A stretch of 64,000 bases of DNA from Azospirillum fermentarium (GCF_025961205.1 NZ_JAOQNH010000003.1:1062501-1126500); one strand, 5' to 3'; counted from the stretch's first letter, positions 7,504 to 16,953 are shown. Program-made: numbers and translations. The notes: a model not told the origin generated them from the sequence alone.

Positions 7504-9278
7504 CAGTCGCGGTACATGGTCTTGCGGGCGATGGTCACGCCCTCGCGGGATTCCGGGGTGCTCAGCCGGTCGTCGATGCTCTTGAACTGCTCGTACGCCT
7601 CGGGAATGCGGTGCAGATTATAGAGCGCCCACCCGCGCAGGATACCCAGATTGCGCGGTTCCGGCTCGATCTCCCGGCGGGCGTCGAGAAGGCGCAGGGT
7701 GTCGTAATAGCGCCTGTCCTCCAGCGCCCGGTTGGCCTCCGTCGCCAGCAGGCTGGCGCGGATCTCCGCCCGGTGGGCGGGGGACAGGGGCAGGTTGGGC
7801 AGGTCGCGGGCCAGCGCCGCCGTATCCCCCGCCGCCAGACGGGCCACCGCCTGGCCATAGGCCGCCTCCTCGGCGTTCTTGCCGGCGGCTTCCGCCGCCC
7901 GGCCGCCGCCGGCCGCCGTGCCCCCCTTGGCCCCGGCCCCGCGCAGCCGTTCGGCGTCGGCGAAGGCGGCCTCCGCCTCCGACGGGCGGCCCAGCTCGAT
8001 CAGGCACCAGCCGCGCTGCTGCGACAGGGCGGCGGTCATGCCACCCTTGGCCGCCATGGCCTGGATGGCCGTCAGGCAGGCGGAATAGTCCCGTTTCGCC
8101 AAGGCACGGTCCAGCGGGCTCGGCCCCTGGGGCGGCCCGCCGCCAGCACCGCCGCCGCGCCCGGCGGGGCGCTCCACCGCCAGGACGGCCTTGTCCACGC
8201 GGGCCGAGCGGCCACGCCAGGGCTTGGCCGCCTCCAGCGCCTTGTCCCGCTCGCCGAGGCCGGCGTGGGCCAGGATCAGCCCCTCCGCCGCGCGGTCGGA
8301 CGGCGACCACTGGTTGGCCTGGGCGAACCACTCCTGGGCCTGCCGGTACTGCTTGCGCTGCTGGAAATACCAGCCCAGCGTCATGGCGCCGTCGGCGTCC
8401 TGGCGCCCGCGCACGGTGCTTTCCAGCCGGGCGATGTCCTCGGGGGACAGGGCGCCGCCCTTGCCGGTGCCGGCCCGTTCCAGCAGGCGGCCGGTCTCAA
8501 GCTCCCCCTGCACCCGGCTGACGACCGAGTAATCCTCCCCCGCCGCCGGGTTGGCGGTGGTGGCCAGCGCGGTCAGGTCGCGCAGTTGCTCCGGCGTCAG
8601 ATAGCGCGATGCCTTATAAAGAGTGTCGCGCCGCTCCGCCGCCTTGGGGCAGTCGGTCACCAGCGTGCGGTAGAGGGCGAAGGCGCGGTCGGCCTGCTTC
8701 AGCTCGCCATAGGCTTCGGCCAAACGCCACGCGTTGTCCAGCCGGGCGCACGACACCACCTCGGGCCGGGCCTTGGCGATGTCGGTCACCTCCTGCCACA
8801 GGCGGGCGTCGCTGGCCTGACGCAGGCGGGCGGCGTCCTCCGCCAGATCCAGCTCCTGAAGCAGCTTGGCCGAGGGCTGCCACGCCGGGGTCTGGCGCCG
8901 CTGTTCGGCGATGGCGGCGCGGGCCTGCGCCATCTGCCCCTCGGCCATCAGCTTCCAGAACGGGCTTTCGTCCACCCCCGGCGTCTGGGCTTGGGGCGTG
9001 AACAGATCCTTGGGCGGCTCCCATGTGGGATCGAGCGCCCGCAGACGGGCGATTTCCGCCTCCAGCCGCTCCACGTCGCCGATGCGGGCGTAATGGCGCA
9101 GCGCCGTTTCGTCGATCTTGGCCGGGGCGGTGGCGGACCCGCTGCCGGGGGCGGGGTTGACGTCCACCGTCACGCCGGGGGCCAAGGCCCGCCCGCCCGC
9201 CGGCTGCTGCGCAACGGCGCCACCCGCGGATGCGAGCACAAGGGCCAGAACGGGCAAAAGGGTCCGGGTCAGCGTCAT
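7500..9278 (-). CDS. Periplasmic TPR protein of the cellulose operon (BcsK-like)
   Basis: This 592-residue protein has a signal peptide (about 1-24, ending AVAQQ). A long helical-repeat body follows, rich in A/L/R with TPR-like units such as AMTLGWYFQQRKQYRQAQEWFAQANQ and RGWALYNLHRIPEAYEQF. It stands where enterobacterial operons have BcsC, but it ends after the repeats and has no C-terminal beta-barrel. It therefore resembles the TPR protein (BcsK) of alphaproteobacterial operons. The start is ATG 9278, which overlaps the bcsZ stop (ATGA). The much longer open frame upstream is a shadow of bcsZ. A Gly/Pro/Ala linker interrupts the repeats in the C-terminal half. Confidence 0.72.
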   Translation of the reverse strand: MTLTRTLLPVLALVLASAGGAVAQQPAGGRALAPGVTVDVNPAPGSGSATAPAKIDETALRHYARIGDVERLEAEIARLRALDPTWEPPKDLFTPQAQTPGVDESPFWKLMAEGQMAQARAAIAEQRRQTPAWQPSAKLLQELDLAEDAARLRQASDARLWQEVTDIAKARPEVVSCARLDNAWRLAEAYGELKQADRAFALYRTLVTDCPKAAERRDTLYKASRYLTPEQLRDLTALATTANPAAGEDYSVVSRVQGELETGRLLERAGTGKGGALSPEDIARLESTVRGRQDADGAMTLGWYFQQRKQYRQAQEWFAQANQWSPSDRAAEGLILAHAGLGERDKALEAAKPWRGRSARVDKAVLAVERPAGRGGGAGGGPPQGPSPLDRALAKRDYSACLTAIQAMAAKGGMTAALSQQRGWCLIELGRPSEAEAAFADAERLRGAGAKGGTAAGGGRAAEAAGKNAEEAAYGQAVARLAAGDTAALARDLPNLPLSPAHRAEIRASLLATEANRALEDRRYYDTLRLLDARREIEPEPRNLGILRGWALYNLHRIPEAYEQFKSIDDRLSTPESREGVTIARKTMYRDW

Positions 9279-10360
9279 GGGCGGATGTCTTGCGGCTCGA
9301 TCCCCAGGCTCTGCCCAGCCAGGGCCGCCAGATGGAACAGGGTTGTGGAATAGTAATCCTCGTCCGCACCCAGCGGGGGCACGGTCACGGCGTTGCCCGC
9401 CGCCGCCATGCGGCAGGCCAGGCGGTACACCGCCAGCATGCCGGTGGACGCCGGAACCTGCCCCGTCACCCCGCCGGGCAGCGACACCGTGGCCGGCACC
9501 GGCCCGCCGCCGCCGCGCGCCGCCAGGGCGGCATAGGGCCGGAAATAATAGGGGTCGGCATACCCGTCCCACGCCAGATAGAGCGGCACCCGCACGGCAT
9601 CGTAGCCGTACTGCTTGCGGAACCCCTCCGCCGGGACCACGCCGCCCTTGGCATCGAGAAGCGCCCAGTCGGGGGGAAGCTGCAACAGGCCGAACCGCGC
9701 CTTGGCCAGCAGCACCAGCCCCGAATCGGCCACCCGCTTCCACACCGCGCCCCCCGGCAGCGCGGCGAAGGCGCGCAGCGCCGGGAACACCCAGTAGCTG
9801 GGATTGACCACCACCGCATCGCCACGGCGGAAGCCGTCGCGCCCGGGCAGCAGCACGGTCAGACCCGCCTGCTCCACCACCACCGCGGCGGCCAGGGCCT
9901 GGAGAACCGCCACGGCGGCGGTGCGGTATTCCTCCACCCGCCACGCCTCGGCCCCGCACAAAAGCGCCCACGCGATCAGGATATCCCCGTCGGAGGCGTT
10001 GTTGCGGTCGGTCACCCCCTCCCCCGGCACCCAGCGCCACGCGACGAGGCCGTCGTCGCGGACCATCAGCGTGCGGCGGGTCCAGGCCCACAGGGACTCG
10101 AAGGTGGTGCGGTCGCCCGCCGCCACCGCCAGCAGCATGCCGTACCCCTGGCCTTCGGAATGGCTGACATCCTTGTTGCCGGTGTCGGTCACCCGCCCGT
10201 CGGCCTGGACGAAGCGCTGGACGTAGGCGCGCCACGCCCCCCCGTCCAGGCTGGCCGGACGCCCGGCGCCGGCCCGCAGGGCGGCGCGCAGCGGCCCGGT
10301 TCCCAGTCCCAGCACCAGCCCGGCGGCACCGCCGGTGCGCAGCAGGTCGCGGCGCTTCAT
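9275..10360 (-). CDS. bcsZ: Endo-1,4-beta-glucanase BcsZ (GH8)
   Basis: This 361-residue glycoside hydrolase family 8 cellulase trims or edits nascent cellulose in the periplasm. The N-terminus MKRRDLLRTGGAAGLVLG is a likely twin-arginine signal. GH8 hallmarks are SEGQGYGM, carrying the general acid Glu, and NNASDGDILIAWAL, carrying the catalytic Asp, followed by NPSYW and YGYDAVRVPLYLAWDG. Its start overlaps the bcsB stop and its stop overlaps the TPR gene start, so all three are coupled. Confidence 0.92.
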   Translation of the reverse strand: MKRRDLLRTGGAAGLVLGLGTGPLRAALRAGAGRPASLDGGAWRAYVQRFVQADGRVTDTGNKDVSHSEGQGYGMLLAVAAGDRTTFESLWAWTRRTLMVRDDGLVAWRWVPGEGVTDRNNASDGDILIAWALLCGAEAWRVEEYRTAAVAVLQALAAAVVVEQAGLTVLLPGRDGFRRGDAVVVNPSYWVFPALRAFAALPGGAVWKRVADSGLVLLAKARFGLLQLPPDWALLDAKGGVVPAEGFRKQYGYDAVRVPLYLAWDGYADPYYFRPYAALAARGGGGPVPATVSLPGGVTGQVPASTGMLAVYRLACRMAAAGNAVTVPPLGADEDYYSTTLFHLAALAGQSLGIEPQDIRP

Positions 10361-12867
10361 CGGCCCTCCCGATCCTCGTGGCCCCGCTTCAGCAGCAGGT
10401 GCATGGACACCGCCAGCACCACCGCCGCCCCCAGCAGCAGCGCGAACAGGATCTCGATCCGCTGGGACAGGGTGCGGGCCAGGATAAGGATCAGATTGCC
10501 GACGTCCAGGGGATTGAGAATCACCTGGAACGGCTGGGGCGGGGACAACGACGTCACCGCCGGGGCGGCACTGGTCCACAAGGTGGCGCCGCCGCGCAGC
10601 CGGTCCCACACACCGGCCTGGGCAAAGCTCTGCATCGCCCGCGCCATGGCCCGCGGCTCCGGCGCCGTCAGCACGGTCCAGGCGGCGTCCTCCCCGCCGG
10701 GCGCACGGAACTGCAGCAGCGCCGCTTCGGGCAGGATGTCGGCGTTCAGGGTCTGGCTGGCCACGTCCGCCGCGGTTTCCGGCGCGGTCCAGCGGGTGAC
10801 GGCGGCGGTTACCCGCGCCAGGATGCGGGTGATCCAGTCGGGCACCAGATCGGCCACCGGGCTGATCTTCTGCGCATCGGCCAGTTGCTGCCAGCGGCTG
10901 CGGGAATCGGGCGCGGCGGCCACCGGCTGCGCCTGTACCGGCCCGGCCAGCGACCGCGGCGACGGGCTGATGCCGGTGCCCGTGCGCCCGGCCCACGCCG
11001 CGCGCAGCCGGTCCGCCAGCGCCCGCCGGTCCACCGCCGCCATGGAATCGCCGTTCATGCCCGCCTGGGCCATCAGCCCGCCCGCTTCCAGGAGCCCGGC
11101 CAGCTGGTCGGCGGTCAGAGCCGCCCCGGCAAACGCCGATTGCGGCAGCCCGCCCACCGGACCGACGATGACGGCGTTGCCGGCGGGCGGCCCGTTCCAC
11201 GCGGTCAGCGGCACCGGGTAGAGCAGCGACTCCGCCGCCTGCGCCATGCGGGCCGTCAGGGTCCAGGCAGCGCCGAACCACACCGGATCCTTGCCCATGA
11301 CCAGAAGCGAAAACGGCTCCACCCCCCGCCCCGGCACCGGGCCATAGGGAAAGCCGGTGCGCGCCGTGGCGTCCAGCGCCGGCAATGTGACCGTGCGGGC
11401 GAAGCCGGGGATCTCGATTTCCGAGGAACCGTCGAGCGTGAACACGGGCCGGCGCACGGCGAACACGCAATCGGTGCCCCCGGCGGGCGGCATTTCCGCG
11501 TTCACCTCGATCACGTTGAGGCCGGCCTGAAACAGGCCCATGGGCAGCGGCATTTCCCCCCGGCGGATCAGGCCGGACGAGCGCTTGTCCACCTCCAGCG
11601 ACGCCGCCGGGCGGCCGTTGACCCGCACGTTCAGCACCGCACCGGGTCCGAGATCCCCTTCGAACGCCGCGTTCACCCGCAAGATCATGGAACGGTCGGG
11701 CACCGGGGCATAGCCCACCGGCAGCCGCAGCGGAATCTGCCCATGGTAGCGGTAGCCGGTGTGGGACACCGACGCGAACCCCAGGTCGGACAGGCGGTGG
11801 CGCCCCTCCCCCACCGGGGGCAGGGCCGGCGGCTCCGGCCGCACGGTGGCCGGAGCGTCGCCCACCGCCATGGTCTGGGGCGGCAGCGGGCGCGTGGGAT
11901 CGGTCAGGCGGCGGACCGCCTGGTCCACCTCCGCCGGGGTGCGGCCCGACACCACGGCCACGAAGCCGCCGGCACCCGCCGGCCCCCCGGCGGGGTAGAT
12001 CGCCAGAAACGGCCCCGCGATCATGGAGGTGCGCGACTCGCCCAGGAACGGCGCCACCTCGTCGCGGGTGCCGATCAGGATGTTCTTGCCGCCGGGCAGA
12101 ACCGCCCCGTCCAGGGACGGCGGCATGGGGGCCGCCGCCACCACGGGCGCGCGCTCGTCCAGCACCAGCCCGTAGAACCCGGCCACCAGGGCGCCCCACC
12201 CCAGATGGTCGGGGCCGGGAAGCGGGCCGGGGGTCAGGATGGTCAACGGTTCCGCCAGCCGGTCGGCGGCGGCCAGCAGCGGGCGCAGCATCGCCAGATC
12301 GGGGACCGGCGGCGGATCGCCGCTGACCAGCACCAGGGACGAATCCGCCAGCCGGATCTTGGTCCACAGATCATAGGTGCCGCGCACCGAGCAGATCGCC
12401 CGGTGCTGCGCCTGCGCCCGGATGGCGATGCGGTTTTCCCCCGGACGGATCAGGTCGGGGGGCAGGGTCACCGCCGCGTTCACCGGCCCCTTGAAAGCCG
12501 ACAGCGGCAGCTCGGCCACCGGCACACCGTTGATCAGCAGCGTCAGCCCGCCCTTTTCCGGCAGGATGTCGATGCTGTTCTCGTACCCGATGGTCAGGAC
12601 GACCGAACTCAGATGTCCCACCGGCGGCAGGGTCAGCGGCAGGGTGAGGGTGTCGTCCTCCCCGCTCAGCAGCACGTCCGCCGGGTTGCCCGCCGGGGCC
12701 GCCCCGGTTCCGGCGGCGGGAGCGGGGGCGACGGCGGGACGCAAGGACGCCAGAGGAACGACCCGCCGCCCGGCCTCCGCCGCGGCGTCCCCTGCCGCCC
12801 CCATGCCGGCAGCGGCCAGCACCAGCCCGGCCAGCGCACCCCGCCAGCGCCCGCGAAGCCCGCCCAT
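10357..12867 (-). CDS. bcsB: Cellulose synthase regulatory subunit BcsB
   Basis: This 836-residue periplasmic, membrane-anchored partner of BcsA guides the glucan chain out of the inner membrane. It has a signal peptide at 1-30, an Ala/Pro linker, then two carbohydrate-binding/flavodoxin-like repeats (the first begins LSGEDDTLTLPLTLPPVG; the second starts near LSDLGFASVSHTGYRYHG). A C-terminal membrane helix (ILFALLLGAAVVLAVSMHLL) ends in a basic tail. Length and ends match the family. It follows bcsA with no spacer and overlaps bcsZ. Confidence 0.92.
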   Translation of the reverse strand: MGGLRGRWRGALAGLVLAAAGMGAAGDAAAEAGRRVVPLASLRPAVAPAPAAGTGAAPAGNPADVLLSGEDDTLTLPLTLPPVGHLSSVVLTIGYENSIDILPEKGGLTLLINGVPVAELPLSAFKGPVNAAVTLPPDLIRPGENRIAIRAQAQHRAICSVRGTYDLWTKIRLADSSLVLVSGDPPPVPDLAMLRPLLAAADRLAEPLTILTPGPLPGPDHLGWGALVAGFYGLVLDERAPVVAAAPMPPSLDGAVLPGGKNILIGTRDEVAPFLGESRTSMIAGPFLAIYPAGGPAGAGGFVAVVSGRTPAEVDQAVRRLTDPTRPLPPQTMAVGDAPATVRPEPPALPPVGEGRHRLSDLGFASVSHTGYRYHGQIPLRLPVGYAPVPDRSMILRVNAAFEGDLGPGAVLNVRVNGRPAASLEVDKRSSGLIRRGEMPLPMGLFQAGLNVIEVNAEMPPAGGTDCVFAVRRPVFTLDGSSEIEIPGFARTVTLPALDATARTGFPYGPVPGRGVEPFSLLVMGKDPVWFGAAWTLTARMAQAAESLLYPVPLTAWNGPPAGNAVIVGPVGGLPQSAFAGAALTADQLAGLLEAGGLMAQAGMNGDSMAAVDRRALADRLRAAWAGRTGTGISPSPRSLAGPVQAQPVAAAPDSRSRWQQLADAQKISPVADLVPDWITRILARVTAAVTRWTAPETAADVASQTLNADILPEAALLQFRAPGGEDAAWTVLTAPEPRAMARAMQSFAQAGVWDRLRGGATLWTSAAPAVTSLSPPQPFQVILNPLDVGNLILILARTLSQRIEILFALLLGAAVVLAVSMHLLLKRGHEDREGR

Positions 12868-12868
12868 C

Positions 12869-15163
12869 TCACAGCCCCCGGAAGGTCAGCATCCGGCCCA
12901 GCGCACCGGGCAGCGCCACCAGCACATGCCCCAGCCGGGGCAGAACCCGCGTGGCGAAGAACAGGAAACCGCCCAGGAAGGTGGGCGCCCCGCCGCGCTT
13001 GGCGCCCAGCCAATCATCCCATTCGCCGCTGTCGCCAAAGACGAAACGGGCGATTTCGGTGGTGTCCTGGCGGCCGCGGGGGGCGAAGCCGGCCCCGACC
13101 ACCAGATCCCCGCCCTGCTTTTCCACGCGCAGAATCCTCACGCCGGTGGACACGGGCGCGCCGGCCCCCTCGTCCTCGCCGGGGTGGATGGCCAGCACCG
13201 GCATATCGGTCATGGACGGGTCCAGCCGGCCCATATGCTGGGCCAGCACCCGCAGGCCCACCCCGCCCGCCGACACGTCGGTCAGGGTGGCGTCGATCAC
13301 CGCCCCGTCGGCAAAGGCCAGGGTGGCCGGGCGCTCGACCCCGAACCGTTCCTGCCGGCGCACGCGCTTGCGCTCGTACACCACGGCCAGCCCGCCCAGC
13401 GCCAGGATCAGGCTGAGCAGGTTCCACACCGCCACCGGCACGATGGCCATGCGGTGCTCGGGGAACAGCGCGTAGCGGTAGGCGCACAGCCCCAGCCCCA
13501 CCGCCAGGAGGAAGGTGGTGACGATGAACGGCCCGGCCAGGGGGGAAAAGCCGTCGCGGTCCACCGACTGCCCCTTGGCCGTCACCTTGAACACCGGGTT
13601 GCGGGGCCGCAGGATGGTGGCGATGGCCGCCCGCGATACATGGAACGACTGGAGGTATTCGTAGAGTTCCGAGAACAGCGGCCAGCGCATGCGCCCGTGC
13701 AGCATCTGCGCCAGATAGGCGGCGGCCACCACGTGCGGCACCACGAAACAGGCGAAATCGGCCAGATTGACCCGGTAGATCTCCAGCCCGAACAGCGCGT
13801 AGCACAGCGGCGCCAGCAGGAACACCGGGCGCCAGAACCAGAAGAACCAATAGAGCATGGTGGACAGGTAGCACAGCCGCTGCGGCAGGGTCAGGCCGCG
13901 CTTGAGCAGCGGGTTCTTCAGCAGGAAAAGCTGGATCATCCCCTGCGTCCACCGCGACCGCTGGGCGATGAAGGAATCGAAGGTTTCCGGCTGCAGCCCG
14001 GCGATCAGGGGCCGGGGCAGATAGACGCTGTGCCAGCCGCGGGAATGCAGCTCCAGCGCCGTCTCGCAATCCTCGGTCACCGTTTCGCCGGCGATGCCCC
14101 CCACCTCTTCCAGCGCCCGGCGGCTGAGCAGGGCGGCGGACCCGCAGAAGAACGAGCCGTTCCAGCGGTCCAGCCCCGGCTGGATCGAGTAATAGAACAT
14201 CTCGTTCTCGCTGGGCATGCGCTCGAACGTGCCCAGGTTGTATTCCACGGGATCGGGATTGACGAAGAAGTGCGGCGTCTGCACCAGGAACAGCCGCGGA
14301 TCCTGCTGGAAGAATCCCGCCGTGCAGCGCAGGAAATCCACCGTCGGCACGTGATCGGCGTCGAGGATCAGCACCAGATCGCCGCGGGTGCGGTGGAAGG
14401 CGTGGTTCAGGTTGCCGGCCTTGGCGTGCTCGTTGCGCGGACGGGTCATGTAGGTGACGCCCAGCCGCTCGCAGAGCGCCGTCAGCACCCGCCGCCGCTC
14501 CAGCGCCGCCGCGGCGGCCACCGGGTTGGCCTGCGACACCTTGGCGTCGGTGCCGCCGTCGTCCAGAAGATAAACGGTGAGCTTGTCGCGCGGATAATCG
14601 ATGGACACCGCCGCCGCCAGGGTGGTTTCCAGCAGTTCGGGGTCTTCGTTGTACGAGGGCACGAACACGTCCACGCTGGGCCACGTCTCCGGCTCCCCCG
14701 TGGGGGCGCAGGGTTCGCGCTTCATCGGGTCGATGATGACGAACAGCGACGTCAGGAACAGCACGAACGACATGCTTTCCGCGATGAACAGCGTGATGCC
14801 GGGGATGAAGTCCACCAGATCGTCCACCGGCGGCAGCGTGCCCGTGACCCGCCAGAACAGATAGCGGAACGACACGAACGCCAGCAGCAGCACCGTGATG
14901 GTGCGCGCGTGCCACGACCGTTGCGCCAGCCGCGCCAGCACGAAGGCCACGGCAACAACGGAAATGGAGATGGCCGCGCTGACCTCCCGCCCCACGGGCA
15001 GAGCCGCCAGCGCCAAAAACGTGAGCGACGACAAAAGAAGGACAACCCAAAGGATCAGGCGCTGAACATTAAAACCGCGCCGTCGGCTGGGTTTCACTTT
15101 GCTGCTTTGAGGCCGGCTGTTCCGATCAAGCGCAAAAGCGGTCGTCTCATTAATATCGCGCAT
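12869..15163 (-). CDS. bcsA: Cellulose synthase catalytic subunit BcsA (UDP-glucose, c-di-GMP-activated)
   Basis: This 764-residue inner-membrane GT2 processive glycosyltransferase has N-terminal helices at about 33-145. The glycosyltransferase motifs are DDGG (201-204), DAD (268-270), TED (363-365) and QRSRW (401-405). Further transmembrane helices follow, then a PilZ domain. In the PilZ domain RRQER supplies the RxxxR arginines and DVSAGG the D/NxSxxG, so c-di-GMP binding should be intact. It is first in the operon bcsA-B-Z-TPR-N. The start ATG is weakly supported by a GGA eight bases upstream. Confidence 0.96.
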   Translation of the reverse strand: MRDINETTAFALDRNSRPQSSKVKPSRRRGFNVQRLILWVVLLLSSLTFLALAALPVGREVSAAISISVVAVAFVLARLAQRSWHARTITVLLLAFVSFRYLFWRVTGTLPPVDDLVDFIPGITLFIAESMSFVLFLTSLFVIIDPMKREPCAPTGEPETWPSVDVFVPSYNEDPELLETTLAAAVSIDYPRDKLTVYLLDDGGTDAKVSQANPVAAAAALERRRVLTALCERLGVTYMTRPRNEHAKAGNLNHAFHRTRGDLVLILDADHVPTVDFLRCTAGFFQQDPRLFLVQTPHFFVNPDPVEYNLGTFERMPSENEMFYYSIQPGLDRWNGSFFCGSAALLSRRALEEVGGIAGETVTEDCETALELHSRGWHSVYLPRPLIAGLQPETFDSFIAQRSRWTQGMIQLFLLKNPLLKRGLTLPQRLCYLSTMLYWFFWFWRPVFLLAPLCYALFGLEIYRVNLADFACFVVPHVVAAAYLAQMLHGRMRWPLFSELYEYLQSFHVSRAAIATILRPRNPVFKVTAKGQSVDRDGFSPLAGPFIVTTFLLAVGLGLCAYRYALFPEHRMAIVPVAVWNLLSLILALGGLAVVYERKRVRRQERFGVERPATLAFADGAVIDATLTDVSAGGVGLRVLAQHMGRLDPSMTDMPVLAIHPGEDEGAGAPVSTGVRILRVEKQGGDLVVGAGFAPRGRQDTTEIARFVFGDSGEWDDWLGAKRGGAPTFLGGFLFFATRVLPRLGHVLVALPGALGRMLTFRGL

Positions 15164-15735
15164 AGGCGTCCAATCAAAAGCAGCCAGACCGTCTTAATCT
15201 ATGCTCGCCTGGGTCGCAAGCTTTTATGATAAAATCTCACGGCAGAAATACCCCTTCCCCTGCCTTGACGTCAGCCTCTGCGGCACTCCGCCGCGGCAGG
15301 CCGTGTAAAAAGGACAAACAATCGGCTTTTACCTCCGTCTTGCGATTTTAAGAGGTAATTACTACCCTTTGTCACACCCTTTGGTGCCTGTGACAAGAAA
15401 ATGAATATTACCTTTCATTAACAATGAAACCGCCATATGAGGGTTTCCGGCCTCACGGGAATGCCTCCCCCACATCCCATGATAGAGAAGTATTGGCGAA
15501 AATGTTCTTTTCCGATTTTCTTAATTTATATGAGGAAAACACATACCGTGCCCTATCGTCTCTTCATTGCCGGGCCGTGCGGTCCGCTGGAGGGGACATG
15601 AAGCGACTCGGGCCAAGCGGCGCCCACCCGTCCGCGTCAGCCGGCGGGGGCAATCTGGGTAAACCTCTGGCCCGCCCGGCGTTGCAGGCCGATGTGTGGC
15701 GGACGCCATTCTCCCAACGGCAAGGACCGAACACC
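15164..15735. promoter_or_regulatory. AT-rich intergenic region upstream of bcsA
   Basis: This 572-base stretch is clearly poorer in GC than its flanks over about 15170-15550. It must hold the bcsA promoter (minus) and probably that of the VanZ-like gene (plus). A perfect spaced dyad lies at 15369-15396 (separate entry). Open frames through the last 300 bases lack ribosome sites and coding character. I cannot place a confident -35/-10 pair. Confidence 0.5.
15369..15396. promoter_or_regulatory. Spaced inverted repeat, candidate operator
   Basis: TTGTCACA and TGTGACAA form an exact 8-bp inverted repeat separated by 12 bases, about 205 bases upstream of bcsA. The half-sites are in the opposite order to a CRP/FNR box (which reads TGTGA-N6-TCACA), so a CRP assignment is not supported. 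It could be an operator or a long hairpin at an RNA 5' end. Confidence 0.4.
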
Positions 15736-16101
15736 GTGACGTTCTTCACATCCCGCCCTTTGCTTGCGTTCTGGTGCCTGGCCCTGGCGCTCACCGCGGT
15801 TCTGGGCCTGACGGCGGCGGCAGCCCCGCCTACGCAGCATCATGTGGACAAGCTCATTCACATGACCGTCTTCGGCGGTCTGGCCGCGGTGCCGGTGGCG
15901 GGGTTCCGCAACCGCGTCTGGGCGCTGGGGGCGGCCCTGGCGCTGATCCCCTTCGGCGGGCTGATCGAGTTGGGGCAGGAGCTGGTTCCGGGACGAACCG
16001 GGTCGCTGGGCGACGCGGCGGCCAACACGCTGGGGGTGCTGGCGGGGATCGCGGCCGGGTGGGTGCTCCGCCGCCTGCGGAACCGGCCACAGGCGGCGTG
16101 A
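15736..16101 (+). CDS. VanZ-like small membrane protein
   Basis: This 121-residue protein has four predicted membrane segments and VanZ-type features: DKLIHMTVFGGLAA in the second segment and GLIELGQELVPGRTGSLGDAAANTLG in the third and fourth. The GTG at 15736 is chosen because AAGGA stands nine bases before it; upstream in-frame starts lie in AT-rich non-coding sequence. VanZ-family proteins are mostly of unknown function (glycopeptide tolerance in the type example), so I give no substrate. It converges on the formylglutathione hydrolase gene, only three bases apart. Confidence 0.7.
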   Translation: MTFFTSRPLLAFWCLALALTAVLGLTAAAAPPTQHHVDKLIHMTVFGGLAAVPVAGFRNRVWALGAALALIPFGGLIELGQELVPGRTGSLGDAAANTLGVLAGIAAGWVLRRLRNRPQAA

Positions 16102-16104
16102 GCC

Positions 16105-16953
16105 TCAACCGTTCAGAAAACCGGCGTGATGGCGCAGGTGATCGTCGATGAAGCTGGCGATGAAGAAATAGCTGTGGTCATAGCCCGGCTGCATGCGCAG
16201 GGTCAGCGGATGCCCGGCGGCCTTCGCCGCCTGCTCCAGAGCGCCGGGACGAAGCTGGCTGTCGAGAAAGCTGTCCTTGTCCCCCTGGTCCACCAGGATC
16301 GGCAGCCGTTCCGCAGCCCCGGCGATCAGGGCGCAGGCATCCCAGTCCCGCCACGTCTGCCGATCCGGCCCCAGATAGCGCCCGAACGCCTTTTCCCCCC
16401 ACGGCACCGCCATCGGGTTGACGATGGGGGCGAAGGCCGACACCGAGCGGTAGCGCCCCGGATTGCGCAGGGCGCACACCAGCGCCCCATGCCCGCCCAT
16501 GGAATGGCCCGACACCCCGCGCCGGTCCGACACCGGGAAGGCCGCCTCCACCAGCGCCGGCAGATCATGCACCACATAGTCGTGCATCCGGTAATGCCGC
16601 GCCCACGGATCCTGCGTGGCGTTGACGTAGAAGCCGGCGCCCAGCCCGAAATCCCACGCCCCGTCCGGGTCGCCCGGCACGTCCGGTCCCCGCGGGCTGG
16701 TGTCGGGGGCGACGATGGCGATGCCCAGATCGGCGGCGGCGCGCATGGCGCCGGCCTTCTGCATGAAGTTCTCGTCGGTACAGGTCAGCCCCGACAGCCA
16801 ATAGAGCACCGGCACCCGCCGCCCCTCCCCCGCCTGCGGCGGCAGGAACACGGCAAAGGTCATGGTGCCGCCGGTGACGGCGGATGCGTGGCGGTAGCGC
16901 TTGTGCCAGCCGCCGAAGCACTTGTTTTCCGAGACGATGGTCAGGGTGTCCAT
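16105..16953 (-). CDS. fghA: S-formylglutathione hydrolase
   Basis: This 282-residue alpha/beta-hydrolase of the esterase D family hydrolyses S-formylglutathione to formate and glutathione, the second step of glutathione-dependent formaldehyde detoxification. The nucleophile serine is in GHSMGGHGAL; YWLSGLTCTDENFMQKAG and the C-terminal GYDHSYFFIASFIDDH (catalytic His) are family hallmarks. ATG 16953 has AGAGGAAC upstream. It lies directly downstream of the class III alcohol dehydrogenase gene, which makes its substrate. Confidence 0.95.
   Translation of the reverse strand: MDTLTIVSENKCFGGWHKRYRHASAVTGGTMTFAVFLPPQAGEGRRVPVLYWLSGLTCTDENFMQKAGAMRAAADLGIAIVAPDTSPRGPDVPGDPDGAWDFGLGAGFYVNATQDPWARHYRMHDYVVHDLPALVEAAFPVSDRRGVSGHSMGGHGALVCALRNPGRYRSVSAFAPIVNPMAVPWGEKAFGRYLGPDRQTWRDWDACALIAGAAERLPILVDQGDKDSFLDSQLRPGALEQAAKAAGHPLTLRMQPGYDHSYFFIASFIDDHLRHHAGFLNG

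Noticed and set aside
7500..10235. 911-residue form of the TPR protein
   Set aside because: The first ~320 codons are a shadow of bcsZ in another frame. The signal peptide and the ATGA overlap place the true start at 9278.
9275..12367. 1,030-residue extended frame including bcsZ
   Set aside because: The extension overlaps bcsB in another frame with Arg/Gly/Ala-rich shadow sequence. The true start is at 10360, where the Tat-like signal begins.
15369..15396. CRP/FNR-type site
   Set aside because: The half-sites are in reversed order with a 12-base spacer, unlike TGTGA-N6-TCACA.
15424..15735. N-terminal extension of the VanZ-like protein to ATG 15424
   Set aside because: The sequence is AT-rich with non-coding character. 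The GTG at 15736 has a good ribosome site and directly precedes the first membrane helix.
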